Shown here piece after piece: positions 12,693 through 19,012 of a DNA stretch of 19,012 nucleotides (within the stretch, counting starts at the first letter, position 1; each line of letters opens with the position of its first letter). This DNA comes from CAYMOV01 sp964392085 (GTDB lineage: Bacteria; Oederibacteriota; Muellerivitia; Muellerivitales; Muellerivitaceae), in assembly GCA_964392085.1 (NCBI GenBank), contig CAYMOV010000047.1, forward strand, positions 1-19,012, read 5' to 3'. The position numbers were made by a program, and so were the translations under genes. The notes under the pieces were generated by a model. The model made no database searches, had not been told where the DNA came from, and saw nothing but the letters and a program-made list of their open reading frames with translations.

Positions 12693-15600
12693 TCAGCGGG
12701 CGACGAGAAGCTTCAGGACCAGGTTTTTCCGGCCCGGGGATTGGACCACCAGGAAATACACGCCGTTGGCGAATAACTTCCCCTTCAGGTCCCGGCCATC
12801 GAGGGCGAGGCGGCTCAACCCAGCCGGGAGGGAACCGAAGCCTTTCCGGAGGATGACCCGGGAGGCCGGGGTGACGACCTTCACCGCCACCCCGTCGGTC
12901 GGGGACGTCAGGCTGAGGTCCAGGGCGGCTCCTTGGCCGTCCCGGATGGGATTGGGATAGAGGACGCCGGTCCAGTCCGCGCCGGGGATCGGGGTGTCCG
13001 TTGGGTAGAACCAAGTGCCGGACGGGGTCGGGGAGGGGGTCCCCGTCGCGGTCGGGGTGTGGCTCGCCGTGGACGTTGGGGAAGGGGTTCCCGTAGGGCT
13101 TGGGGTATCGCTCGGTGTCCAAGTGGAGGTCGGGCTGGGGGTCCGGGTCCATGAGGGTGTCGGGGTGGGTGAGGGGGTCCGAGTGGGGGTGGCGGTGAAG
13201 GATGGTGTCCAGGTGGCTGAAGGAACAGGGGTGAGGGTGTTCGTCCCGGTCGGGGAGGACGTGAAGGTCGAAGTGGAAGTATTGGACGCGGTAGGCGTCG
13301 GCGTGGCCGACCACGTCGGGGTCGGTGTTCCCGTGGAAGTCCAGGTGGGTGAAGGGGGTAAGGTCCCGGTCGGCGAAACGGTGGCGCTTGGGGTGGAGGT
13401 CGGAGTGGGGGTGAGGGTCCTCGAGGCGGTCGGGGTCGCCGATCCCCCCGGACAAGGGGACCGTACGAGCCGGATGTCGTCGATGTAGAAATTACCCGTG
13501 CCGACCGTGGTGTCGCTGTTGTAGATGAAATAAAGGGTCGTGAGGGTGTCCGCGGGAAGGATGGATCCGGCCCCGAAATTGAGGTGCAGGGTCACGGTGT
13601 TGGATCCCGAGTTCACGCTGGGCAAGGCGCTCACCAGGCTCTGGTAGGACTTGCCGGAGGTATCGGCGAAGAGGGCGAGCTGGTGGTAGGTGGAGCCGGT
13701 GGAGAGGGACGCGTCGGCGTAGATGTCCAGCACCACGTCGGTGACGTCGCTCCAGGCGTTCGGGTTGAAGCCCGAGAGGTTGGCGATTTGGTCGTACCAC
13801 CCGCCGGGGTTCGCGGTGATGTTGACGCGGAGTGAGTTCGTCCCCAGGGTGGCGTGGAGCGCCGTGACCGCCCGGGTGGCCCCGGTGCCGCTCCAGGCCC
13901 CGTTTTCCGCCGGGCTCTCGCAGTCGTTGAAGAGGACGGGACAGCCCGGCGCGGGGGTCGGGGAAGGGCTGGGGGTGGCGGAGCGGGTGAAGGTGGGGGA
14001 AGCGCTCGGCGTGAAGCTCGCTGTGGCCAGGGTGCCGGTCGCGGTGGGGGTCCGGGTCGCCGTCGGGGTTTTCGTGGAGGTGGGCGTCGGCGATGCCGTC
14101 GGCGTCGCGGTGGCGGTCGGGGTGAAAGTCGTGAAGGGCTGGGCGAGGGTGATCTCGTAAACCGTGCCCGACCTGGCCGGGAGGCTGTCGCTGAAGGTGG
14201 TGACCGCGAAGGAAGGGGCGGGGGTCACCAGGGTGAGGGCCGCCGAGGTGACGCCGAACCTGAAGGCGCGGATCGAGGATAGGACCTGGCCGCCCGCCAG
14301 GTTCTGGACCGTGACGGCGGCGGTGTTCACGTTCGAATAGTCCCGGTTCAAGGCGACGACCCAGAGCTTGTTGGGCGAGGAGTCGCTCCGGGAAGCGTAA
14401 GTGGACACCAACGACACGCTGGACGAGGTGGCGGGAAGGGACAGGTCCCCGAATTTCGACCCGGCCCCGTCGTAGTTGAGGTAGAGGCTGTAGGCGGCCG
14501 TGAGGTAGGTGGCGGGCGCGTTCGTCTGCCATTGGCAGGCGGCCACCCCGTACTTGCCGAAGATCCCCAAGGCGTCGGCGTGGGCGATGCCGCCCGAGAC
14601 GTCGCCTTCCCCGCCGTAGTTCCATTCGGTGAAGGACAGTTTGGTCCCCGGGTAATAGGTGTTGACGGCGTCCTGGAGCCGGGGGATCAGGGTGACGGGG
14701 CCCGGGTAGTTCGGAAGGTTGCTCGCCACCCAACTCCCCTCGATATACGTGGGGTCCCACAGGCTGCGGGGCGCCTGCATGCGGGCGATGGCCATGGCCT
14801 GGTTGTTGTCGCTGCCCGTGATGCGGACCTGGCTCACGCCGTTGCTGGCGTAGACCTCCGAGTACCAGTGCAGGTCCAGGTAATGAAGGAGACGGTGCCC
14901 CGCGGTATTCGAGGCGGCCTGCATCTGGGCCAGGTAGTAGTTGAGGAACCCCACGCCATTGGCGTTGTTGTTGTAAGGGTTGTTGAAGCTTGCGGCGTCC
15001 GACGCCCCCTGGAGGTTCACGTAACCCGACCAGCCGTAGGACACGGGGCCGAAGACCTGGGCCCCGGGATCCATCCGGGTGATGGTGTTGGCCAGGGTCA
15101 CGGAGCGCGCCGCCAATTCGGCGTAGCCGACCGGGGACGGGTGGATCAGGGGGTGGGTGCCCGACCAGATGTCCGGTTCGTTGTCCAACAGGTAGTACTT
15201 GATGCCGTTATGGGAGGAATCACCGAGGGTATGGATGAGGTAGTTCATCTCCTCGTCCATATAGACCTGGTTGTCGGTCTTGTCGGGAACCAGGGAAAGG
15301 GGCGAGCCCTTGTCGTCCACCACGGCCTTCCAATAGGTCGGGTTGGGCTCCGGCACGGTGACGGTGCCGAAGGTGCCGTCGGCCGCCACGTAGCCCCCCA
15401 TCTGCAAAGTCACGACGCTCTCGGCCCCGAGGGCCCGGTTGTCCAGGTGGAACTTGGTGAGCACCGTGGCGGGCTGTTGGTTGCCGTCCTGGGGGATGCC
15501 CTCCGCGGCGAGCATGAACCAGTCGCTGCTGTTGTACCAGTCCATCCCGGCGCTGGAGGCGTTGTTTTCCCAGTTGTACCCCGTCAAGCGGTTGCCCCCC

Positions 15601-15764
15601 TGGCGGTAGAAGGGAAGGGTGACGCCTACGTCCTGGTTGGCGCCGTAGGTCAGGGGCGAGATGGGCGTGGGCGCGGCCCCGGCGTCCACCGTCAGGCCGA
15701 CGGAAGCGGCCCCGGCGGGGAACGCCGGGAACAGGAACGCTAGGATGAGGAGGGTCCGCTTCAT
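12693..15764 (-). CDS. Modular secreted GH44 endoglucanase/xyloglucanase with CBM-like and sorting-like domains
   Basis: This 1023-aa secreted enzyme cleaves beta-1,4-glucan or xyloglucan if it behaves like its family. The start is ATG 15764 with signal peptide MKRTLLILAFLFPAFPAGAA; the frame runs further upstream without sense. The GH44 domain contains FYRQGGNRLTGYNWENNAS, LLDNEPDIW with probable acid/base E196, and LSFTEWNYGG with probable nucleophile E380. The spacing suits GH44. Then come a Thr/Pro-rich linker (about 544-607), a CBM-like jelly roll (608-770) opening CPVLFNDCES, a second very long Thr/Ser/Pro linker (about 771-930), and a C-terminal domain (934-1023) with VLYPNPI, NGVYFLVV and a basic end KLLVAR. 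This end resembles FlgD-like or type-A sorting domains and suggests surface display or dedicated export. The ribosome-binding site (GGCGG) is weak. Confidence 0.9.
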   Translation of the reverse strand: MKRTLLILAFLFPAFPAGAASVGLTVDAGAAPTPISPLTYGANQDVGVTLPFYRQGGNRLTGYNWENNASSAGMDWYNSSDWFMLAAEGIPQDGNQQPATVLTKFHLDNRALGAESVVTLQMGGYVAADGTFGTVTVPEPNPTYWKAVVDDKGSPLSLVPDKTDNQVYMDEEMNYLIHTLGDSSHNGIKYYLLDNEPDIWSGTHPLIHPSPVGYAELAARSVTLANTITRMDPGAQVFGPVSYGWSGYVNLQGASDAASFNNPYNNNANGVGFLNYYLAQMQAASNTAGHRLLHYLDLHWYSEVYASNGVSQVRITGSDNNQAMAIARMQAPRSLWDPTYIEGSWVASNLPNYPGPVTLIPRLQDAVNTYYPGTKLSFTEWNYGGEGDVSGGIAHADALGIFGKYGVAACQWQTNAPATYLTAAYSLYLNYDGAGSKFGDLSLPATSSSVSLVSTYASRSDSSPNKLWVVALNRDYSNVNTAAVTVQNLAGGQVLSSIRAFRFGVTSAALTLVTPAPSFAVTTFSDSLPARSGTVYEITLAQPFTTFTPTATATPTASPTPTSTKTPTATRTPTATGTLATASFTPSASPTFTRSATPSPSPTPAPGCPVLFNDCESPAENGAWSGTGATRAVTALHATLGTNSLRVNITANPGGWYDQIANLSGFNPNAWSDVTDVVLDIYADASLSTGSTYHQLALFADTSGKSYQSLVSALPSVNSGSNTVTLHLNFGAGSILPADTLTTLYFIYNSDTTVGTGNFYIDDIRLVRSPCPGGSATPTASRTLTPTPTSTPSATVSPTGTLPPSPTWTSTGTPTPTWSATPTPTASNTSTSTFTSSPTGTNTLTPVPSATWTPSFTATPTRTPSPTPTPSWTRTPSPTSTWTPSDTPSPTGTPSPTSTASHTPTATGTPSPTPSGTWFYPTDTPIPGADWTGVLYPNPIRDGQGAALDLSLTSPTDGVAVKVVTPASRVILRKGFGSLPAGLSRLALDGRDLKGKLFANGVYFLVVQSPGRKNLVLKLLVAR
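12960..13450 (-). repeat. Low-complexity coding repeat (Thr/Ser/Pro linker 2 of GH44)
   Basis: About 160 codons of TPTP/SPT-type repeats are seen as GT-rich repeats on the plus strand. Such linkers are flexible and often O-glycosylated. The repetitive DNA is prone to length change and assembly error. A shorter block of the same kind occupies about 13947-14133. Confidence 0.85.
13947..14133 (-). repeat. Low-complexity coding repeat (Thr/Pro linker 1 of GH44)
   Basis: About 62 codons of TPTATATPT-like repeats lie between the GH44 catalytic region and the CBM-like domain. The codon pattern (ACC/ACG CCC/CCG) is biased by the repeat itself. Confidence 0.85.
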
Positions 15765-15986
15765 GCCGCCGCCAGGTTGGGAGGGATTCGTGGGTTCATC
15801 GGCCGGTTCTTGCCGTCGATTTCCAAGTCTAGCACGGGCCCCCGAATCCGCGATTCGTCCTAGGCCCAAGACAAAAGAAATATAAAAACCGTTTAACCTG
15901 TTGGGGCCTGGTTTACGAAAATCATGTTCGACCGGGCCCCGACGGCGCTATCCTGCCGAGGTGTTTTTCCATCCCGGAGGTGTTTT
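15765..15986. promoter_or_regulatory. Divergent intergenic region between GH44 and the esterase
   Basis: These 222 nt must hold both promoters. On the plus strand TTCGAC (15927-15932), a 16-nt spacer and TATCCT (15949-15954) are a fair match and give a leader of about 26 nt to GTG 15987. On the minus strand TAGACT (15831-15826) is a possible -10 for GH44. An A/T-rich block at 15871-15897 lies between them and could be an UP element or regulator site. The region invites co-regulation of the two enzymes. Confidence 0.4.
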
Positions 15987-17921
15987 GTGACCGGTTCCAA
16001 CCTGCGACGCATCCTGTGGGCCTTGAGCCTGGCCGTTCCCGTTTGGGGCGCCGTCCAGGCGTCCCCGCTGACCCCGGCCTTCGCCCCCCAATTCGGGGAC
16101 CACATGGTGCTCCAACGGCAGATGCCCCTCACGATCTTTGGCCAGGCCCCCGCCGGGAAGATCGTGACCGTGACCCTGGCGGGCAAGAGCGCCAAGGGAA
16201 GCACCAACACCAAGGGGAATTTTTCGGCGGTCCTTCCGGCCCTGGAGGCGGGGGGGCCCTACGAGTTGACGGTGACCGCGGGAAAACTCTCCAAGACCCT
16301 GTCCGATGTGTTGGTGGGCGAGGTGTGGATCGCCTCGGGCCAGTCGAACATGGAATGGGTGTTGTCCTCCAGCCAGGACCCCGAGAAGGAACTCAAACGC
16401 GCCCACCGGCCGGCCCTGCGGCTCTTCACGCAGAAGCAGTTGTTCGGGTCCAAACCCTCCGCGAACGCCGACGGTTCCTGGATGGTCTGCGACGCCGGGA
16501 ACGCGAAGGGCTTTTCGGCGGTGGGCTATTATTTCGGGAAGGACCTCCAGAATCAACTGAAGGTGCCGGTGGGCGTCGTCTGCGCCGCCTGGGGCGGTTC
16601 CGCCGGGGAAAGCTGGATGACGGAAAAGACCCTCCGCTCGGACAAAAACCTCAAGCCCATCCTCGACCATTGGAATTCCCAACCGGCCGCGCTCAGGCGC
16701 GACTGGGTCGAGGGCAAGGCGGTCACGCTGGAGTTCACCGACCTCAAGCTCATCCCGAGGGACGGCTCGAAGCCGAAACAGGTGGGGGAGGGCGATTGGA
16801 CGGCCTGGGCGAAGCCGGGCAACAGCGCCTCCTTCGCCTGGAAGGGGACGGGTCCCGCGGGACGCAAGGTGGGGTGTTACGCGGGAAAGTTCCAGGCCGC
16901 GGCCTGGGGCGGCGCCGGGACCCCCCTGGCCGACGGCAAACCCCAGGACCTCAGGCCCTACGGGTTCGTGGAGGCCACCCTACGCGGCAGCGGGGTGGTG
17001 AAGGTGGAATTGACCCAACCCTCGGTCAAGGACTACGACTATCCGAGCTCCCAGCCGATCACCCTCACCGCGGATTGGAAGACCGCGCGGATCCCCCTCT
17101 CGCAATTCAAGCAAAACGGCTGGGGCCACGCCGTACCCTTCACCCAGGGCGCCTTGGAGAAGATCCAATTCGAGCACTTCGGCGGCGACCTGCCGGCGCT
17201 CCCGGAAGCCATGTACAACGGCATGGTGGCCCCCTGGACCCGGGTGCCCATGCGTGGCGCGATCTGGTACCAGGGGGAGACCAACACCTCCCGCGCCGAG
17301 CAGTACGCCTTCCTGCTCAAGGCCCTGATCGGCGACTGGCGCCGCGCCTGGAAGGAACCCGGCTTCGCCTTCCTGACGGTCCAGCTCCCGAACTTCAACC
17401 CTTCCTATAACAAGATGGAATCGGGCGTGTGGCCCGAGTTCCGGGAGGCCCAACTGGCCACCTTGGACCTGCCGAAAACCGCCGTGGTGACCACGATCGA
17501 CGTGGGTGACTCCCACGTCATCCACCCGATCCGGAAGGGCCCCGTGGGGGACCGCCTGGCCCGGGCCGCGATGCACGTGGCCTACGGCAAGCGGGGGGGC
17601 CTCTGTCCCCTTTACCTGACCGACAAGATCGAGGGCAACAAGATCCGCTTGGCCTTTAAGAACGTGGAGAGCGACCTGAAGACCATGGGGGGGAAGCCGA
17701 GGGGCTTCACCATCGCGGGGGACGACCAAAAGTTCGTCCCGGCCCAGGCCCGGATCGAGGGCGACGAGGTGGTGGTCTGGGCGAAGGGCGTGCCCAAGCC
17801 GGTCGCGGTGCGATACGGCTGGGCCGACGACCCGGCCTGCAACCTCTTCGGCAAGGACGGCCTGCCGGCCTCGCCCTTCCGCACCGACGCCTGGCCGCTG
17901 ATCACCGCCGGAAGGCGTTGA
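15987..17921 (+). CDS. Secreted SASA-type carbohydrate acetylesterase (sialate O-acetylesterase-like)
   Basis: This 644-aa secreted SGNH-fold esterase removes O-acetyl groups from glycans if typical. The GTG start at 15987 is supported by GGAGG at 15976-15980 with 6-nt spacing and a signal peptide ending near GAVQA/SPL. An N-terminal beta domain (APQFGDHMVLQRQMPLTIFG) is followed by IASGQSNMEW with nucleophile S120, AAWGGSAGESW, IWYQGETNTS (427 on) and the late DVGDSHVIHP with the catalytic pair D508/H513. Between the second and third blocks about 160 residues (roughly 246-405) form an extra beta-rich domain (VEATLRGSGVVKVELTQPS, ADWKTARIPLSQF) that resembles a CIA30/CBM11-like module inserted in the catalytic fold. 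The last codons and the stop codon lie inside the first unit of the repeat tract. It probably works with GH44 on acetylated hemicellulose. Confidence 0.88.
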   Translation: MTGSNLRRILWALSLAVPVWGAVQASPLTPAFAPQFGDHMVLQRQMPLTIFGQAPAGKIVTVTLAGKSAKGSTNTKGNFSAVLPALEAGGPYELTVTAGKLSKTLSDVLVGEVWIASGQSNMEWVLSSSQDPEKELKRAHRPALRLFTQKQLFGSKPSANADGSWMVCDAGNAKGFSAVGYYFGKDLQNQLKVPVGVVCAAWGGSAGESWMTEKTLRSDKNLKPILDHWNSQPAALRRDWVEGKAVTLEFTDLKLIPRDGSKPKQVGEGDWTAWAKPGNSASFAWKGTGPAGRKVGCYAGKFQAAAWGGAGTPLADGKPQDLRPYGFVEATLRGSGVVKVELTQPSVKDYDYPSSQPITLTADWKTARIPLSQFKQNGWGHAVPFTQGALEKIQFEHFGGDLPALPEAMYNGMVAPWTRVPMRGAIWYQGETNTSRAEQYAFLLKALIGDWRRAWKEPGFAFLTVQLPNFNPSYNKMESGVWPEFREAQLATLDLPKTAVVTTIDVGDSHVIHPIRKGPVGDRLARAAMHVAYGKRGGLCPLYLTDKIEGNKIRLAFKNVESDLKTMGGKPRGFTIAGDDQKFVPAQARIEGDEVVVWAKGVPKPVAVRYGWADDPACNLFGKDGLPASPFRTDAWPLITAGRR

Positions 17922-18220
17922 GCGGACCTCCGATGCGGACTTTCATAGGGGCTCTGCCCCTATGTACCCCGAGGCAACGATTCAAGCCGGTTCTAGTCCA
18001 ATCCGGGAAGGCGTTGAGCGGACCTCCGATGCGGACTTTCATAGGGGCTCTGCCCCTATGNNNNNNNNNNNNNNNNNNNNNNNNNNNNNNNNNNNNNNNN
18101 NNNNNNNNNNNNNNNNNNNNNNNNNNNNNNNNNNNNNNNNNNNNNNNNNNNNNNNNNNNNAACGATTCAAGCCGGTTCTAGTCCAATCCGGGAAGGCGTT
18201 GAGCGGACCTCCGATACGGA
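17910..18220. repeat. Tandem 96-bp repeat units with hairpins, interrupted by assembly gap
   Basis: GGAAGGCGTTGAGCGGACCT begins at 17910 and recurs at 18006 (exact 96-bp period), then again at 18191 after the N-run. Each full unit carries a 9-bp hairpin CATAGGGGC/GCCCCTATG with a TCT loop (17944-17964, 18040-18060), a weaker CCGGTT/AATCCGG hairpin, and CGTTG/CAACG outer arms (17916-17920 with 17975-17979). The third copy diverges after GATACGGACTTTC. The first unit includes the esterase stop codon. Confidence 0.9.
18061..18160. other. Assembly gap (100 N)
   Basis: Exactly 100 unknown bases lie inside the tandem repeat, so the length is a placeholder and the true number of 96-bp units is unknown. 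The distance between the flanking units does not fit the period, as expected for an arbitrary gap. Confidence 0.98.
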
Positions 18221-18576
18221 CTTTCGGTAATGGTAGGTAGGGAGTTATTGAACCTGGCCGTTAACAGGCCCAAGGGCCTGTGAGGGGCTCAACAAAGGTA
18301 ATCATGTGTTCACCCATGCTTTCGCCGGGATTGAAATGAGGGGCTTTGCCCCTCATAGGTTGAGAGCGTTTAGTCCTAACGAGCCTATGTACCCCGAGGC
18401 GATACCGGTTCGGTATTTGTCCAATACAGGAAGGCGGTAAGGCCCCCGGGACCTGTTTATCCGGGGTCGTTATTTCGGGAATAAACCCATGTTTCCGGCC
18501 CTCTAGCCCTTGAGCCGAATCGTGGGGTAGCTTGGATGAGGGCCGCAGAAGCCGGGTTTCAAAGGGGTTGCCCATC
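18221..18576. repeat. Hairpin-rich non-coding tract with a diverged repeat copy
   Basis: No credible gene is seen. A hairpin at 18248-18292 has outer arms TTGAACC/GGCTCAA (one mismatch) and a perfect inner stem ACAGGCCC/GGGCCTGT. A perfect 9-bp hairpin ATGAGGGGC/GCCCCTCAT with TTT loop lies at 18336-18356. A diverged copy of the 96-bp unit begins CCTATGTACCCCGAGGC at 18384 and continues as GTCCAATACAGGAAGGCGG at 18419. Smaller inverted repeats follow up to about 18500. The rest up to the next start at 18577 is unremarkable. Confidence 0.75.
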
Positions 18577-19012
18577 GTGAAACCGCGCGAGACAACATGG
18601 CGTCATGGATCCGGCCCCCAAGGCCGAGGGATCCTGCCCTTTTCGTTCCTTCTCGCCTGGGTCTTCCTGGCCCCCGTTTATTCCCTCGCCCAAGCCGTGC
18701 GGGGCGTCGCCGGGGATTACTGGGCTGACCGGGTTTTGGGCCAGACGGACTTCGCCCAAATGGCGTTCAACTCCCCGGTGGCCAACCGCCTGGCCCGGCC
18801 GGGGGGTGTTTTCGTGGACCGCGTTTCCACCCCGAACCGTTTGTATGTGTACGACGCCGGCAACAACCGGATCCTGGGCTTCAGCGATATCGGTGTCCTC
18901 CAACCGAACCAATCGGTGACCACCGGCACGGCCTGGTCCCCCGACATCGTCCTGGGGCAGGCGGACTTCACCCACACGGCGGCCAACGGGGATTCCCAAC
19001 TCCAAGGCTTCC
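18577..19012 (+). CDS. Secreted NHL-repeat beta-propeller protein, N-terminal part (runs off the window)
   Basis: An open frame from GTG 18577 continues past the right edge (145 codons visible). AGGGG at 18563-18567 lies 9 nt upstream. The sequence MKPRETTWRHGSGPQGRG leads into a hydrophobic signal segment ILPFSFLLAWVFLAPVYS and a likely cleavage after LAQA. The mature part has a full NHL-type repeat: DRVLGQTDF, then PGGVFVDRVSTPN, RLYVYDAGNNRILGFSD, followed by a second IVLGQADFTHT. NHL repeats build extracellular beta-propellers used for binding proteins or glycans; no enzymatic role can be inferred. Two other frames over this segment contain ATGs (18597, 18605), but one stops early and the other lacks any domain. 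Its start directly follows the repeat tract. Confidence 0.8.
   Translation, partial: MKPRETTWRHGSGPQGRGILPFSFLLAWVFLAPVYSLAQAVRGVAGDYWADRVLGQTDFAQMAFNSPVANRLARPGGVFVDRVSTPNRLYVYDAGNNRILGFSDIGVLQPNQSVTTGTAWSPDIVLGQADFTHTAANGDSQLQGF

Noticed and set aside
13015..13488. Plus-strand frame with VGVGEGV-type repeats resembling an elastin-like protein
   Set aside because: It is the antisense translation of the Thr/Pro linker repeats in GH44.
14532..15743. Plus-strand open frame (about 400 codons) opposite GH44
   Set aside because: Shadow of the GH44 catalytic domain; Val/Gly/His-rich with no domain and no promoter.
17910..18220. CRISPR array
   Set aside because: The whole 96-bp unit is repeated with no variable spacers of constant length, and no cas genes are present.
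17916..18292. Integron attC-like sites: GTTGAGC fits GTTRRRY, GCTCAAC fits RYYYAAC, and hairpins have asymmetric loops
   Set aside because: The order is reversed (GTTRRRY precedes RYYYAAC), there are no cassette ORFs between the repeats, the period is only 96 bp, and the diverged copy at 18384 loses the core. No integrase is in view.
18261..18575. Minus-strand open frame of about 104 codons in the repeat tract
   Set aside because: It crosses several perfect hairpins and a diverged repeat copy, lacks an SD and any protein-like pattern.

Overview
The window is high-GC DNA from a diderm (Gram-negative-type) bacterium. Evidence for an outer membrane is two small outer-membrane-barrel-like proteins plus several secreted enzymes. 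Threonine/proline-rich linkers, a C-terminal sorting-like domain, NHL propellers and dispersed intergenic repeats are typical of little-cultured environmental phyla. I would guess the FCB/Elusimicrobia/FCPU426-like neighbourhood, but the sequence does not settle this. A run of 100 N at 18061-18160 shows that this is a scaffolded, probably metagenomic, assembly.

Layout. 1-299: 3' end of a phosphoribosyltransferase. 343-2278: two tandem, overlapping, paralogous membrane proteins of very different base composition. 2314-4567: a HEXXH metallopeptidase followed by a D-Ala-D-Ala-ligase-like ATP-grasp enzyme. 4768-6975: a secreted arabinofuranosidase-like glycoside hydrolase ending at a textbook terminator. 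7148-7657 (-): a hypothetical protein. 7853-8743 (-): a DODA/YgiD-type dioxygenase carrying an in-frame twin-hairpin insertion. 8844-10587: two paralogous outer-membrane-like proteins flanking an HPr gene (-) that starts with TTG. 10596-15764 (-): a beta-helix protein and a large modular GH44 enzyme. 15987-17921 (+): a SASA-type carbohydrate esterase, divergent from GH44. 17910-18575: a hairpin-rich repeat tract containing the assembly gap. 18577 to the end: the 5' part of a secreted NHL-repeat protein with a GTG start.

How they work together. The arabinofuranosidase-like enzyme, beta-helix protein, GH44 and carbohydrate esterase all have signal peptides and together look like a dispersed hemicellulose-degradation set, probably for xyloglucan or decorated beta-glucans. 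There is no SusC/SusD pair in view. HPr implies sugar-linked phosphotransfer signalling.

The least expected signal is a family of palindromic elements. Two abutting 57-58-nt hairpins sit in frame inside the dioxygenase gene. The same inner-stem core (AGGGGC, a 3-4-nt loop, GCCCCT) recurs in the repeat tract at 17910-18575, where 96-bp units include the stop codon of the esterase gene. A second, separate repeat family (CACAGGG/CACAGAG) lies just after stop codons at three places.
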